Origin: JAUILA01 sp050289805
Lineage (GTDB): Bacteria; Bacteroidota; Bacteroidia; Cytophagales; Cyclobacteriaceae
Direction: 5' to 3'
Length of the DNA: 64,000 nucleotides
Assembly: GCA_050289805.1 (NCBI GenBank)
Contig: JBNKGL010000001.1
Location: 124,001-188,000, forward strand
Shown: positions 19,134 through 27,616 of the stretch, in pieces
How the letters are laid out: each line of letters starts with the position of its first letter
Numbering within the stretch: position 1 is the first letter of the stretch
Made by a program: the position numbers and the translations under genes
Notes under the pieces: model-generated
Seen by the model: the letters and a program-made list of their open reading frames with translations, nothing else
What the model was told of the DNA's origin: nothing
Database searches by the model: none

Positions 19134-19164
19134 TAAAAAAAGCCGCCCCGAACCAGGACGGCTT
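19134..19164 (-). terminator. Leftward intrinsic terminator without an obvious upstream leftward gene
   Basis: Read leftward, arms AAGCCGTCC and GGGCGGCTT pair with one G-U, then seven T follow. On the plus strand the G-U position becomes an A-C mismatch and no T run follows, so the orientation is clear. The nearest leftward gene ends at 19791 on the far side of a rightward gene. Confidence 0.75.
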
Positions 19165-19232
19165 CGTCATCAATCATCTTGCTTTATCTTGATGTCAGTA
19201 AGTCAATATTGGCGAATTAAAAATCTAAATGA

Positions 19233-19248
19233 GGTAACCATTGTTACC
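19233..19248. promoter_or_regulatory. Palindrome upstream of the TPR gene (possible operator)
   Basis: GGTAAC-CATT-GTTACC is a perfect inverted repeat with 6-base arms, ending 40 bases before the TPR gene start. The geometry suits a dimeric repressor; no regulator is identified. Confidence 0.4.
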
Positions 19249-19288
19249 CATGAGGATGTTTTATCAGTTTATCCTTATTATTGAAAAG

Positions 19289-19789
19289 ATGAAACAATTG
19301 TGTATTACCATTTTATTGCTGGTCCCTTTTTCGGGTTTTTCACAAAGTGCTGAAGCCAAATTTGATGAAGGGTACGAACTTTATCTTCAGGAAGAATATG
19401 AAGTAGCCATTGTGCGGTATTCTGAAGCCATCGCCCTGAACGGCTCAAACCCGGAATACTATTATCACAGAGGGGTTTGCCGTTCCATGCTGCAGCGTGA
19501 TTCCGAAGCGATTGAAGATTTTAATAAGGCCATCGCTCTACGGGCAAACTATGCAGAGGCTTATTTTGAGCGCGCCTATTCCTATTATATTTTGGGTGAT
19601 TCTGAAAAGTCCATAAGGGATTATAACAAAACACTCGAAATTAATCCCGACTATTCCGAAGCCTATATGAACCGGGGTACCGTTCGGTTCGATACGAACG
19701 ACCTTGAGGGTGCCTGTTCCGACTGGCGAAAAGCGCAGGAATACAATATTCAGATCGCAGAAACCCTGCTGAAGGAATACTGCAAATAA
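19289..19789 (+). CDS. Secreted TPR-repeat protein
   Basis: The start at ATG 19289 (MKQLCITILLLVPFSGFSQ) gives a signal peptide; an upstream in-frame ATG only adds residues before it. The 166-residue product has about three to four tetratricopeptide repeats, seen as repeated A-x-x-x-Y-x-x-A-I and N-P-x-Y-x-E-A-Y-x-N-R-G patterns from residue 25 to 150. TPRs form a helical scaffold for protein contacts, here in the periplasm. The stop lies one base from the end of the convergent permease gene. Confidence 0.85.
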   Translation: MKQLCITILLLVPFSGFSQSAEAKFDEGYELYLQEEYEVAIVRYSEAIALNGSNPEYYYHRGVCRSMLQRDSEAIEDFNKAIALRANYAEAYFERAYSYYILGDSEKSIRDYNKTLEINPDYSEAYMNRGTVRFDTNDLEGACSDWRKAQEYNIQIAETLLKEYCK

Positions 19790-19790
19790 T

Positions 19791-22451
19791 TTATTCGTAT
19801 TTCAATGTATCCGATGGATTTATATTGGCAGCCCTGACGGCATGATAACTCACAGTGAGCAATGCGATACCCAGTCCGGAAAGCATACTAACAGCAAATA
19901 TTTGCCAGGATATATCCACCGCATATTCAAATTCTCCCAGCCATTTGTCCATCAGATAATAGGACAGGGGTGTGGCAATGATAAAAGAGATCATGGCAAG
20001 CCATATAAATTCTTTGTTGAGCAGGAGGAATATATTGTTAATACCTGCTCCCATGACTTTCCTGATCCCAATCTCTTTCGTTCGGTTGACGGCATTAATC
20101 CCGGCCAGTCCGAATAATCCAAGGCAGGAAATGAGGATGGCAAATCCGGTGGCAAGCCCCATAATATTCATCCATCGTTTGTAGCTCGCATATTGATTTG
20201 CGACATCATCATCAAGGAATGTATATTCGAAAGGTGCATCCGGAGCGATCTCTTCCCACTTGTCCTTCAATAATTCAATGCCGCTGTCAATGGCGCCAGG
20301 CTTGATTTTTACGAGCATGTAATTAAAGTATCCCACATAGTCTTTATTGATGGCCAAGAACATTGGATAAATCCCAGATTCAAGTGAAAGGAAGTGGAAA
20401 TCTTTTACCACACCGATAATTCTTTGTCCGCCCAAAGAATCTTCCCGAAAGTTCAGACGCTCATTCAACGGGTCATCCCACCCAAGGTCACGAACAAGCG
20501 ATTCATTCACCACCAGCGCGTTACTGTCCGAAGGAATGGCAGGGTCGAAGTTTCGGCCTTCGACAACTTCAATATCGAGCATGGGAATATAATACGGATC
20601 TACTCCGAAAACGTAGGCAATTTTTTCTTCTCCATCCACCTTGTAACCATTTCTTGACCAGCCATAACTAAAGGCAGCGGTGGTAGCGGAGACACTTTCT
20701 ATATCCGTTTCCCCTTCAACAGCCGTTCTGAAATTTGTAATGAGTCGGTTGCCTTCAGGGTTATAGCCCATCTGGGTTGGAATCACCACAACCTGCGAAC
20801 TTTCATAACCCAGGTCTTTGGTGGTGATGAATTTCATTTGCCGGTACATGATAAGACTGCTGATGATCAGTACCGCTGATAGCGTGAACTGTAATACCAC
20901 CAATGGTTTTGTGAATCCGGCCTGGAGCCGGCCTGTAAAATTTCCCTTCAAGACCTGGGTTGGTCTTATCGCAGAAAGAAAAAGAGCGGGATAACCGCCG
21001 GAAAGGAAGCCAACAGCCAAGGCGAGGAGCAAACTAACACCTGCAAGCCGTAAGAAATCGGGACCGCCCAGCGTGATTTCCCTCGAAGTAAATTCATTGA
21101 AATAGGGAAGAAATATGGTGATCAGTGCGAGACCCAAAAGCATTGAGATCAATGCCAGCAGCATGGATTCAAAGCTAAACTGCGTTAAAAGCTGGTTGCG
21201 CTGTGCACCTATGGCTTTCCGGATTCCTACTTCAATCCGTCGTGAGGCAGAAGTGGTGAGGGCAAGGGAGATATAATTTATGCATGCAATCAGTAGAATA
21301 AACAATGCAATACCTCCAAGGATATATGAATACTGAGGATCACTTGCGCGCGTCCACTCGACATCCGTATCCAGGTGCATATCCTGAAGGCTCGTATATT
21401 TATATTCAAACAAGGTAAGATCATCGGGAAGCGAAGATTCCTTTCTCCAGCGCTCCAGGTTTTCGCCCATATATTTATTAACAATATTTTCGAGGTTGGC
21501 CTCAAATTGCTGCAGATCTGCATCCTTGTGGAGCATCACGAAAGATGGGGTATTGAAATTATTCCACCGTTCCATACTATTTTCATAAAACGGACGGTGT
21601 TCCTGCCGGATGAGTACATCGAAATCAATACTTGAGTTGGCAGGTGGATCGTCCATTACCCCGGTTACAATAAAGGAATCGTCCTTTCCGAATATTGACA
21701 ATTCAATCATTTTCCCCAGTGCACTTTCATCTTCAAAATATTTCCTGGCGATGGACGATGTTATGACCACTTCATTTTTCTCCGTGAATAGTCTATCCCG
21801 ATTTCCTTCAAGCAGAGGAAAGGAGAACATCTGGAAAAAATCTTTGTCTGTAAATGTAATCTCCTCATTGAATATTTTATCCCCATTCCGGAAAATGGCC
21901 TGGCCATGCGGTGAAAACCTGGTGGCATATTCGATCTGCGGAATTTCTTCCTTAACGGTTGTTATAAAGGGTGTCTGTATGTAGGCCGAATAGCGGAATA
22001 ATTCTCCTGTTTCTTTGGCTCCCCATTCGTCGTAGGAGTATTCCTCGATCCGGTAAATACGGTCTCCGTAGGTCTGAAATTTGTCAAAGCTTTTTTCATT
22101 CTGAATGTACAGATAAATCAGCCCGCAAAAGGCGATACCAATACTGAGTCCGACTGCATTGATAAAAGAATACAATCGTCTGCGATATAAATTCCGAAAA
22201 GCTACTTTGAGATAATTTGACCACATCATACCGTTGAAAATATTAAGTTTGTTCTTGTTTCTGAATAAAATTCCGGGCCGGAAAAACCTGATGACATTCC
22301 ATCGATATCGCCTGTTAGCCCTTTTTTGACCTGCTGTGTCAATGTCCAGTTCATATTGCTCATACAAATCACCAAGTATTGCCTCGCTTAATTCGGGCGG
22401 ACAAAACCATTGAAGGAATCGGGTATATCGGTGAGGAGGTTCGGGATGCAT
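19791..22451 (-). CDS. FtsX-type ABC transporter permease with N-terminal permease-prefix domain
   Basis: The 886-residue protein begins with a cytoplasmic prefix (about 1-65, with C-P-P-E-L-x-E-A-I-L-G-D-L-Y-E-Q-Y-E) typical of permease-prefix-domain transporters in Cytophagales-type genomes. It then shows a MacB-like layout: a TM near 95-115, a large periplasmic domain, three TMs (about 380-490), a short link TM near 520, a second periplasmic domain, and three TMs at the C-terminus. R-R-I-E-V-G-I-R-K-A-I-G-A and R-T-K-E-I-G-I-R-K-V-M-G-A are the FtsX signatures preceding each TM bundle. No ATPase gene is adjacent. It is encoded 5 bases after the PadR gene and probably exports peptides, antibiotics or lipoproteins. 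Confidence 0.92.
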   Translation of the reverse strand: MHPEPPHRYTRFLQWFCPPELSEAILGDLYEQYELDIDTAGQKRANRRYRWNVIRFFRPGILFRNKNKLNIFNGMMWSNYLKVAFRNLYRRRLYSFINAVGLSIGIAFCGLIYLYIQNEKSFDKFQTYGDRIYRIEEYSYDEWGAKETGELFRYSAYIQTPFITTVKEEIPQIEYATRFSPHGQAIFRNGDKIFNEEITFTDKDFFQMFSFPLLEGNRDRLFTEKNEVVITSSIARKYFEDESALGKMIELSIFGKDDSFIVTGVMDDPPANSSIDFDVLIRQEHRPFYENSMERWNNFNTPSFVMLHKDADLQQFEANLENIVNKYMGENLERWRKESSLPDDLTLFEYKYTSLQDMHLDTDVEWTRASDPQYSYILGGIALFILLIACINYISLALTTSASRRIEVGIRKAIGAQRNQLLTQFSFESMLLALISMLLGLALITIFLPYFNEFTSREITLGGPDFLRLAGVSLLLALAVGFLSGGYPALFLSAIRPTQVLKGNFTGRLQAGFTKPLVVLQFTLSAVLIISSLIMYRQMKFITTKDLGYESSQVVVIPTQMGYNPEGNRLITNFRTAVEGETDIESVSATTAAFSYGWSRNGYKVDGEEKIAYVFGVDPYYIPMLDIEVVEGRNFDPAIPSDSNALVVNESLVRDLGWDDPLNERLNFREDSLGGQRIIGVVKDFHFLSLESGIYPMFLAINKDYVGYFNYMLVKIKPGAIDSGIELLKDKWEEIAPDAPFEYTFLDDDVANQYASYKRWMNIMGLATGFAILISCLGLFGLAGINAVNRTKEIGIRKVMGAGINNIFLLLNKEFIWLAMISFIIATPLSYYLMDKWLGEFEYAVDISWQIFAVSMLSGLGIALLTVSYHAVRAANINPSDTLKYE

Positions 22452-22456
22452 AGCGT

Positions 22457-22786
22457 CTAACTGCTAAATTTCAGTTGGGGTAATAAATCCCAAAGCTGAA
22501 CACGGCTTTCTTTCATTTCCCGGAGTACCGCAAGACCAGCATTGGTAATTTGGAAATATCTTTTTCTCCTTCCTCCCCGTTGCGTTGTAGCTCCTCCCAT
22601 ATGTGATTTCACAAAACCTTTGTCCTCGAGTCGATACAGGGTGACGTGCACAGCACTGAGATTTACCTCACGATCGAGACGGTCGGCGATTTCCTGTACA
22701 ATGGCATTTCCATAGGCTTCATCACCCAGGATTCCAACCATCGTAAGAACCAGTTCTTCAAATTCTCCAAGATAAGTTTTACCCAT
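22457..22786 (-). CDS. PadR family transcriptional regulator
   Basis: I chose ATG 22786 (MGKTYLGEFEEL), giving 109 residues. A start 18 codons upstream would lie before the promoter-like -7 element at 22806-22813. The winged-helix PadR fold is visible: G-x-A-Y-G-N-A-I-V-Q-E-I, S-A-V-H-V-T-L-Y-R-L-E-D-K-G-F-V as the recognition helix, and R-G-G-R-R-K-R-Y-F-Q-I-T as the wing. PadR-like proteins are generally repressors of neighbouring transporters. It is co-transcribed with the permease and probably controls its own operon. Confidence 0.92.
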   Translation of the reverse strand: MGKTYLGEFEELVLTMVGILGDEAYGNAIVQEIADRLDREVNLSAVHVTLYRLEDKGFVKSHMGGATTQRGGRRKRYFQITNAGLAVLREMKESRVQLWDLLPQLKFSS

Positions 22787-22795
22787 TTGTATATG

Positions 22796-22813
22796 ATTTG
22801 TAAAACAAATATA
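22796..22813 (-). promoter_or_regulatory. PadR operon -7 element overlapped by an inverted repeat
   Basis: Leftward TATATTTG (22813-22806) fits the Bacteroidota TAnnTTTG element. It overlaps ATTTGT-AAA-ACAAAT (22796-22810), a perfect 6-base inverted repeat placed as an autorepressor site would be. No well-spaced TTG was found. Confidence 0.55.
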
Positions 22814-22920
22814 GATATGAATACGGGAACAATTCACCAAGGTTTCTCATTTTATTAAAAATTCTTTTTGTCGATCCCACGACGGGAACCTTCGGCTATT
22901 AATGTGTATCATTGAACTGT

Positions 22921-23868
22921 ATGACAGATTTTAATCGTGTAGAGTCTTTATACTGGGTTTTTACCCAACTGTGTAATGACAAGTGTGATCACTGCTATAA
23001 TCTCTCAGGCCCTCAGGGAGCAAGGATGACAAGGGAGGAATGTGATGCCATTCTGGATAATTTACCGGATCGGATTGATCGCTTGATTTTATCCGGTGGG
23101 GAACCCCTGGCGGAGCGCAAACTGTTGTACCATATCCTGGATCGCGCGAAAGAAAGGTATGGTGATTCCACACAGCTGATGTTGCAGACCAATGGTGATC
23201 TTCTCACCGGTGAAATACTGGATGAACTGATTGCAAGGGGCGTTACTCGATTTGATGTGGCTAGTATTGACCGTTATCATAAGGCCGCAGGCGCACACCT
23301 CGACAAGCTTAAGAAGATATTCGATTCACGGGGCGTCAATGGTGATGAACCGGAGCCGCTGGTTCGCAAGGAAACCTATCTGCACAAATACCCGCTTAGC
23401 TGGGGCTACTGGGGGTCTACCGAAGATATGTGGCTTGGGGGTAACTGGGCCAGGGGAAGGGCAATGAAAAAGAATATCTGGAAAAGGGATCCCGATCATA
23501 ATTTTTGCGCAATACATTCAGGGGGTATCGGTTTCCTGAATGGGAGTGAAGGTATTCCCCAGGAAATATCCATTCAATTATGGAAAATTAATCCCTGTTG
23601 TCCCGGGACAAAGGATCCTATCGGCGATGCACGCAAGGATAAAATTGCCGATATCATGGAAAAGTTTTCCAGCGATCCGGTTTTTCAGAAGATTGACAAG
23701 GGCGATCCCTTTACCATGGGCGAATCGATTGGGGTTTCAGAAGCATACGCACGAAAAAGATGTGGTGAGCTGGGCAATGTTTGTCTCTGGTGTGATGAAT
23801 TTTTCTCTAAGCACTATGACATAAACTCTCAATCGCCGAAAAATATCCGGGATTTTAAGGAAGCCTGA
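22921..23868 (+). CDS. Radical SAM enzyme with C-terminal cysteine-rich region
   Basis: ATG 22921 gives 315 residues; the frame is open three codons further to a TTG, which is less likely. The motif C18-x3-C22-x2-C25 (L-C-N-D-K-C-D-H-C) binds the 4Fe-4S cluster that cleaves S-adenosylmethionine, and S-G-G-E-P is the next conserved SAM contact. The C-terminal half has further cysteines (C-A-I-H, N-P-C-C-P, R-C-G-E, V-C-L-W-C-D-E) that could bind auxiliary clusters as in SPASM or Twitch enzymes. No precursor peptide or partner gene is adjacent, so the substrate is unknown. Confidence 0.88.
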   Translation: MTDFNRVESLYWVFTQLCNDKCDHCYNLSGPQGARMTREECDAILDNLPDRIDRLILSGGEPLAERKLLYHILDRAKERYGDSTQLMLQTNGDLLTGEILDELIARGVTRFDVASIDRYHKAAGAHLDKLKKIFDSRGVNGDEPEPLVRKETYLHKYPLSWGYWGSTEDMWLGGNWARGRAMKKNIWKRDPDHNFCAIHSGGIGFLNGSEGIPQEISIQLWKINPCCPGTKDPIGDARKDKIADIMEKFSSDPVFQKIDKGDPFTMGESIGVSEAYARKRCGELGNVCLWCDEFFSKHYDINSQSPKNIRDFKEA

Positions 23869-24093
23869 TAAACAATTCTGTCGGGCGTTTTTGCAGTCGA
23901 TTTAAGAAATTCACCCTTCTGTCGATAAAGTTGGAACTTCAGACGCAATCAATGCGTAACTTCAGGTCAATGAGCTGCAATAATTAATCCCGGAGATAAA
24001 TTTCTTTCAAAAATTCATCGCTAGGGAAAATTGGGCAGATCGATATTCATATAATTTACGTTATAGGAACTGAACACCTGTTCCGGACTATTT

Positions 24094-25335
24094 ATGAAAA
24101 GGACCTTGATAATTCTTTTTTTATTGATCTTGTGCCATAATACCCATGCACAGGATTTACAGTCATTATTTACTGAAGGCCGGGCGCAATATGATAGCGG
24201 CATGTATGAAAATGCACTTGCCAGTTTTCAGGCATTTGAGAACATACGGGATAATTATCCACCTGTCAATGCATATCTGGCAGCAGTCTACGCTCGGCTT
24301 GGGGAGAAGGATAAGGCCCTGCAATATTTACGAAAAACCGCTGTTATCAATGCAGATACATCTCTCCTTTCTCGTGATGATTTCAACGCTATTCGTGATA
24401 GCGAGGAATTCAGTGCTGTGGAGGAGTTTTTTCTTGAATTTCTGAATCCTGTGCATTTATCCGAATTGGCATTCTCCCTGGAGAATTCTGAAGTTCACCC
24501 GGAAACATTGGCCTATGACCAGGAGAATTCAAGGTTTTATATTGGGAGTATCCGTCTCAGGCAAATACTGATCTATGAACGTGGCCGCTCCTATTTATTC
24601 AAGGATGAAGCGGAAGATAGTTTGCTGGCCGTTACAGGTCTTGATATTGATCGGGAAGGCAATGTATTATGGGTATCATCGGCGGTTATGGCCCAAATGA
24701 AGAACAAAGAAGGGCAGACAACGGGAAGCAGGGTTCATATCTATGATCTTGAAACCGGGGACCTGATCAGGTCTTTCAGCCTCGAAGATGAAGGAGTACT
24801 CCTGGGCGATCTTACCGTTGGCCCGAATGGAATGGCTTATCTTACCAATAGTAATCGCACAGAAATTTATACGGCCAACCTCGATTCTGTCTGGATGAGT
24901 TATTCTTTTCCGGAGATGCGGAATATTCAGGGGATCACGTTTGACGATGATGGGAATTTGTTCGTTACCGACTACATTGGTGGCATATACAAAATTTCTG
25001 AAGGCAAGGCATTCCATGTAGATCATGCACCGGAAATTTCAACCAAGGGGATTGATGGATTGTACTATCGAAATGGAAATTTTATTGGAATACAAAATGG
25101 TGTGTTTCCGATGCGTGTTTCCCAGTATGCCTATGATGCTGACAGGAACCAGATTACCGGTGTGATTTACCTGGATAAAAACCTGGAAGAAATGCGTGAG
25201 CCTGTCCAGGGCGCCTGGGTGGGGGACTTTTTCTATTTTATTGCGAACACTGCCTGGCCATACTATTCAGACGACAATGAGTTGGATCCGTCGGTTACAC
25301 CGGCACCCATGATCTGGCGTGTGAACCTCCATTGA
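24094..25335 (+). CDS. Secreted protein with TPR-like N-terminus and beta-propeller
   Basis: The 413-residue product has a signal peptide (MKRTLIILFLLILCHNTHA, then QD). Two TPR-like repeats follow (about 22-95), then a region of repeated strands with G-L-D-I-D-R-E-G-N, G-P-N-G-M-A-Y and D-D-D-G-N-L-F-V-T-D that fits a six-bladed SMP-30/NHL-type propeller. Such propellers may be lactonases or binding modules; I see no decisive catalytic set. Its stop directly abuts the end of the convergent DUF4287 gene. Confidence 0.8.
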   Translation: MKRTLIILFLLILCHNTHAQDLQSLFTEGRAQYDSGMYENALASFQAFENIRDNYPPVNAYLAAVYARLGEKDKALQYLRKTAVINADTSLLSRDDFNAIRDSEEFSAVEEFFLEFLNPVHLSELAFSLENSEVHPETLAYDQENSRFYIGSIRLRQILIYERGRSYLFKDEAEDSLLAVTGLDIDREGNVLWVSSAVMAQMKNKEGQTTGSRVHIYDLETGDLIRSFSLEDEGVLLGDLTVGPNGMAYLTNSNRTEIYTANLDSVWMSYSFPEMRNIQGITFDDDGNLFVTDYIGGIYKISEGKAFHVDHAPEISTKGIDGLYYRNGNFIGIQNGVFPMRVSQYAYDADRNQITGVIYLDKNLEEMREPVQGAWVGDFFYFIANTAWPYYSDDNELDPSVTPAPMIWRVNLH

Positions 25336-25893
25336 TTATCTTTTAGCCCCGTCATACGCCTTCTTTAACCACTCAATCGTTTCTTTATTCACCGAATCTA
25401 CTTCTTCCAGGCGAATTCTGTGGGAACACATCGAATTGAAACTGCCTGCTTTTTCCAGATCAGGTTCATCACTTTTCAGTACCAACCCAACATCAAGCCT
25501 GGCCCTGGTGGAAGGCTGGAGGATTCCAAATTGTACATCACGCCGCAGACTGACATAATTTTTCTTAATGGCGACCTCAACATCAGGCCCGAATTTTTCA
25601 ACAGATTTTATGATCGAATTATACAGGGGGCGTAAATTGTCCTTGCCCGAAAATTGATTTTCCAGGAGTTCATTATCATCATTTTTTGTTGCGTCCCCAA
25701 AACCGGGATTCTTCGCTTCATGTGCAACAAGATTCGCAAAACCATGTGAAAATCCATACTCTTTTTTCAGAAGGTTGACACGTTCTCCATGTTTTTCAAG
25801 TCCGCTCGACCTGATAATCCCGACCCAATAAGATACAGGTTTACCATATTTGGATTCGATACTTTCGAACATCTTTTTTACCATTGGATCCAT
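25336..25893 (-). CDS. DUF4287/DUF5655 domain protein
   Basis: The 185-residue cytosolic protein has an N-terminal DUF4287 segment (about 1-60: G-K-P-V-S-Y-W, L-K-K-E-Y-G-F-S-H-G-F-A-N). Its C-terminal segment (about 80-180) resembles DUF5655, with V-A-I-K-K-N-Y-V-S-L-R and L-D-V-G-L-V-L-K. The pairing is common in bacteria and has no established function. It lies 11 bases after the beta-CASP hydrolase gene and may be its operon partner. Confidence 0.82.
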   Translation of the reverse strand: MDPMVKKMFESIESKYGKPVSYWVGIIRSSGLEKHGERVNLLKKEYGFSHGFANLVAHEAKNPGFGDATKNDDNELLENQFSGKDNLRPLYNSIIKSVEKFGPDVEVAIKKNYVSLRRDVQFGILQPSTRARLDVGLVLKSDEPDLEKAGSFNSMCSHRIRLEEVDSVNKETIEWLKKAYDGAKR

Positions 25894-25904
25894 ATAATCA
25901 TCAA

Positions 25905-27296
25905 TTAGATAGTAAAACTTTCACCGAGCTCTGGCAGTATAACCGAATTAAACCCGGATGCTTCAAGGGCTTCTTTCAATGGGATTTGTCGGTCCCTTTC
26001 TCCATGTACCAGCAGAATTTGCTTCAGGCGATCACGGTTCAATGGCTTCAGAAATTCAAGCAATTCACCCTGATCTGCGTGACCGCTGAAGCTATCCATG
26101 ATTTCAATCCGTGCCTTAACCATCCGTTGCTGGCCAAATAATTTAATGCTTGCCGGTTTTGTACGTATAATGGCGCCCAGTGTTCCGGGGGCACAGAATC
26201 CGACGATCAGCAAGGTTGTGGATTCTTCCTCGATATGATTAAAAATATGATGGCGGATTCGTCCTGCGGACATCATTCCCGAAGCGCTGATGATAATAGC
26301 CGGACCGTCAATAAAATTAATGGACTTTGACTTTTCCACCGAACGAACATAGTGAAGATGCCCGAAACCAAATGGATTCGGGTCTTCACGCATGTATTCA
26401 TGCAAGTCACGGTCATAGCATTCCGGATGTGCGATAAAGATATCTGTGGCATTTACTGCAAGCGGACTATCTACAAATACAGGTACTCGCGGAAGTTTAC
26501 CGGCTGTTTCAAGTCTGTCCAGCATGTACACAAGTTCCTGTGTACGGCCGATACTGAAGGCCGGGATGAGCAGTTTTCCTTTATTCTTCACACATGTTTC
26601 CTGGATCACCGAGAGAAACCGTTCTTCATCATCAGGAAGCTCATCGTGCTTTTCTCCCCCGTAGGTAGATTCACAAATCAGGAAATCCAAATCGGGCATG
26701 GGTTTTGGGTCCCGCAGGATTGGCCTGTCGGGCCTTCCTACATCCCCGGAAAATCCCAGCATATATTCCTGGCCATTTCGATTGATCTTCAGCGTTACTG
26801 TGGCACTCCCCAGGATATGACCTGCATCCCGAAAAAGGACAGATACTTCATCATTGATCGTATACCAGCGTTCATACGAAATCCCAATAAATTGTTCAAT
26901 GGCCATCTCGGCATCCTCCACCGTGTAGAGCGGCTCTGTGTTTCTGCCAGATTGCCGTTTGGCCTCAAATTTAGCGTCCTGTTCCTGTATTGACGCACTG
27001 TCCATGAGCATGATGGCACATAGATCCCTTGTCGCATCTGTGGAGATGATATCACCCTTGAAACCGTCCTTTACCAATTTTGGAATTCTTCCGCTGTGAT
27101 CTATATGGGCATGGGACAGCACCAGGCAATTTATTGAGAACGGATCGAAAAGCCATTCCTCATTGAAGGAGGCAAAGTCATCTTCTCCTCCCTGGTATAA
27201 TCCGCAATCGAGCAGTACACGATAGCCGCTGTCGAGTTCAAGAAGATGGCAGCTTCCGGTAACGGTTCCGGCGGCTCCGCAGATAGTCAGTTTCAT
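25905..27296 (-). CDS. MBL-fold beta-CASP RNA-metabolising hydrolase
   Basis: The start is ATG 27296 (MKLTICGAAGTVTGS), since the family begins directly with this strand; an ATG 17 codons upstream adds a non-homologous leader. The 463-residue protein carries the metal-binding motif H62-A-H-I-D-H67, D-A-G-H-I-L-G-S-A near residue 177, and a beta-CASP region with S-A-S-G-M and S-F-S-G-H-A-D-Q. These belong to the CPSF/RNase J-like group that cleaves or trims RNA. It is divergent from the dodecin gene. Confidence 0.92.
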   Translation of the reverse strand: MKLTICGAAGTVTGSCHLLELDSGYRVLLDCGLYQGGEDDFASFNEEWLFDPFSINCLVLSHAHIDHSGRIPKLVKDGFKGDIISTDATRDLCAIMLMDSASIQEQDAKFEAKRQSGRNTEPLYTVEDAEMAIEQFIGISYERWYTINDEVSVLFRDAGHILGSATVTLKINRNGQEYMLGFSGDVGRPDRPILRDPKPMPDLDFLICESTYGGEKHDELPDDEERFLSVIQETCVKNKGKLLIPAFSIGRTQELVYMLDRLETAGKLPRVPVFVDSPLAVNATDIFIAHPECYDRDLHEYMREDPNPFGFGHLHYVRSVEKSKSINFIDGPAIIISASGMMSAGRIRHHIFNHIEEESTTLLIVGFCAPGTLGAIIRTKPASIKLFGQQRMVKARIEIMDSFSGHADQGELLEFLKPLNRDRLKQILLVHGERDRQIPLKEALEASGFNSVILPELGESFTI

Positions 27297-27370
27297 AAGG
27301 TATAATTTGAAATTGAGTTTTTGTTCGGGTAAATTAAAGTAAATCAATGTATTACCAAAAATAACGAACT

Positions 27371-27571
27371 ATGTCTGTTTTAAAAGTGCTGGAAATAATG
27401 AGTAATTCTGAAAAGAGTTGGGAAGATGCCGCGGCAAATGGAATCAGGAAAGCATCGAAAAGTGTGAAAAACATCAGGTCTGCATTTGTTCAGTCACAAA
27501 GTGTTGTCGTGAAGGGTGATGATATTGCTGAATACAGGGTTAATCTTAAGATATCTTTTGAAGTCGATTAA
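27371..27571 (+). CDS. Dodecin family flavin-binding protein
   Basis: The 66-residue product matches dodecin in length and motifs: S-W-E-D-A, A-S-K-S-V-K-N-I-R-S, and Y-R-V-N-L-K-I-S-F-E-V at the C-terminus. Dodecins form hollow dodecamers that bind flavin (flavin dimers in archaeal and bacterial types) and probably buffer free flavin. The tryptophan of the SWEDA motif is the residue that stacks on the flavin in characterised dodecins. Confidence 0.93.
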   Translation: MSVLKVLEIMSNSEKSWEDAAANGIRKASKSVKNIRSAFVQSQSVVVKGDDIAEYRVNLKISFEVD

Positions 27572-27616
27572 TCATTCAAAGAGAAAATTCTAAATTGTGG
27601 TCATAAATTGCTGTTT

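Larger units (their letters stand above)
18981..19288. other. Intergenic region after the EF-G paralogue
   Basis: This 308-base gap holds three elements and no convincing gene: a rightward terminator (19001-19040), a leftward terminator (19134-19164) and a palindrome (19233-19248) upstream of the TPR gene. An open frame spans part of it but has no homology I recognise, no start signal, and overlaps the EF-G stop. Confidence 0.6.

Noticed and set aside
18925..19284. 119-residue frame spanning the EF-G gene end and the gap
   Set aside because: It crosses two terminators and overlaps the EF-G stop in another frame; its composition is not protein-like.
26352..26993. 213-residue frame on the plus strand
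   Set aside because: It lies entirely antisense to the beta-CASP hydrolase, whose motifs are intact; the frame has no recognisable domain.
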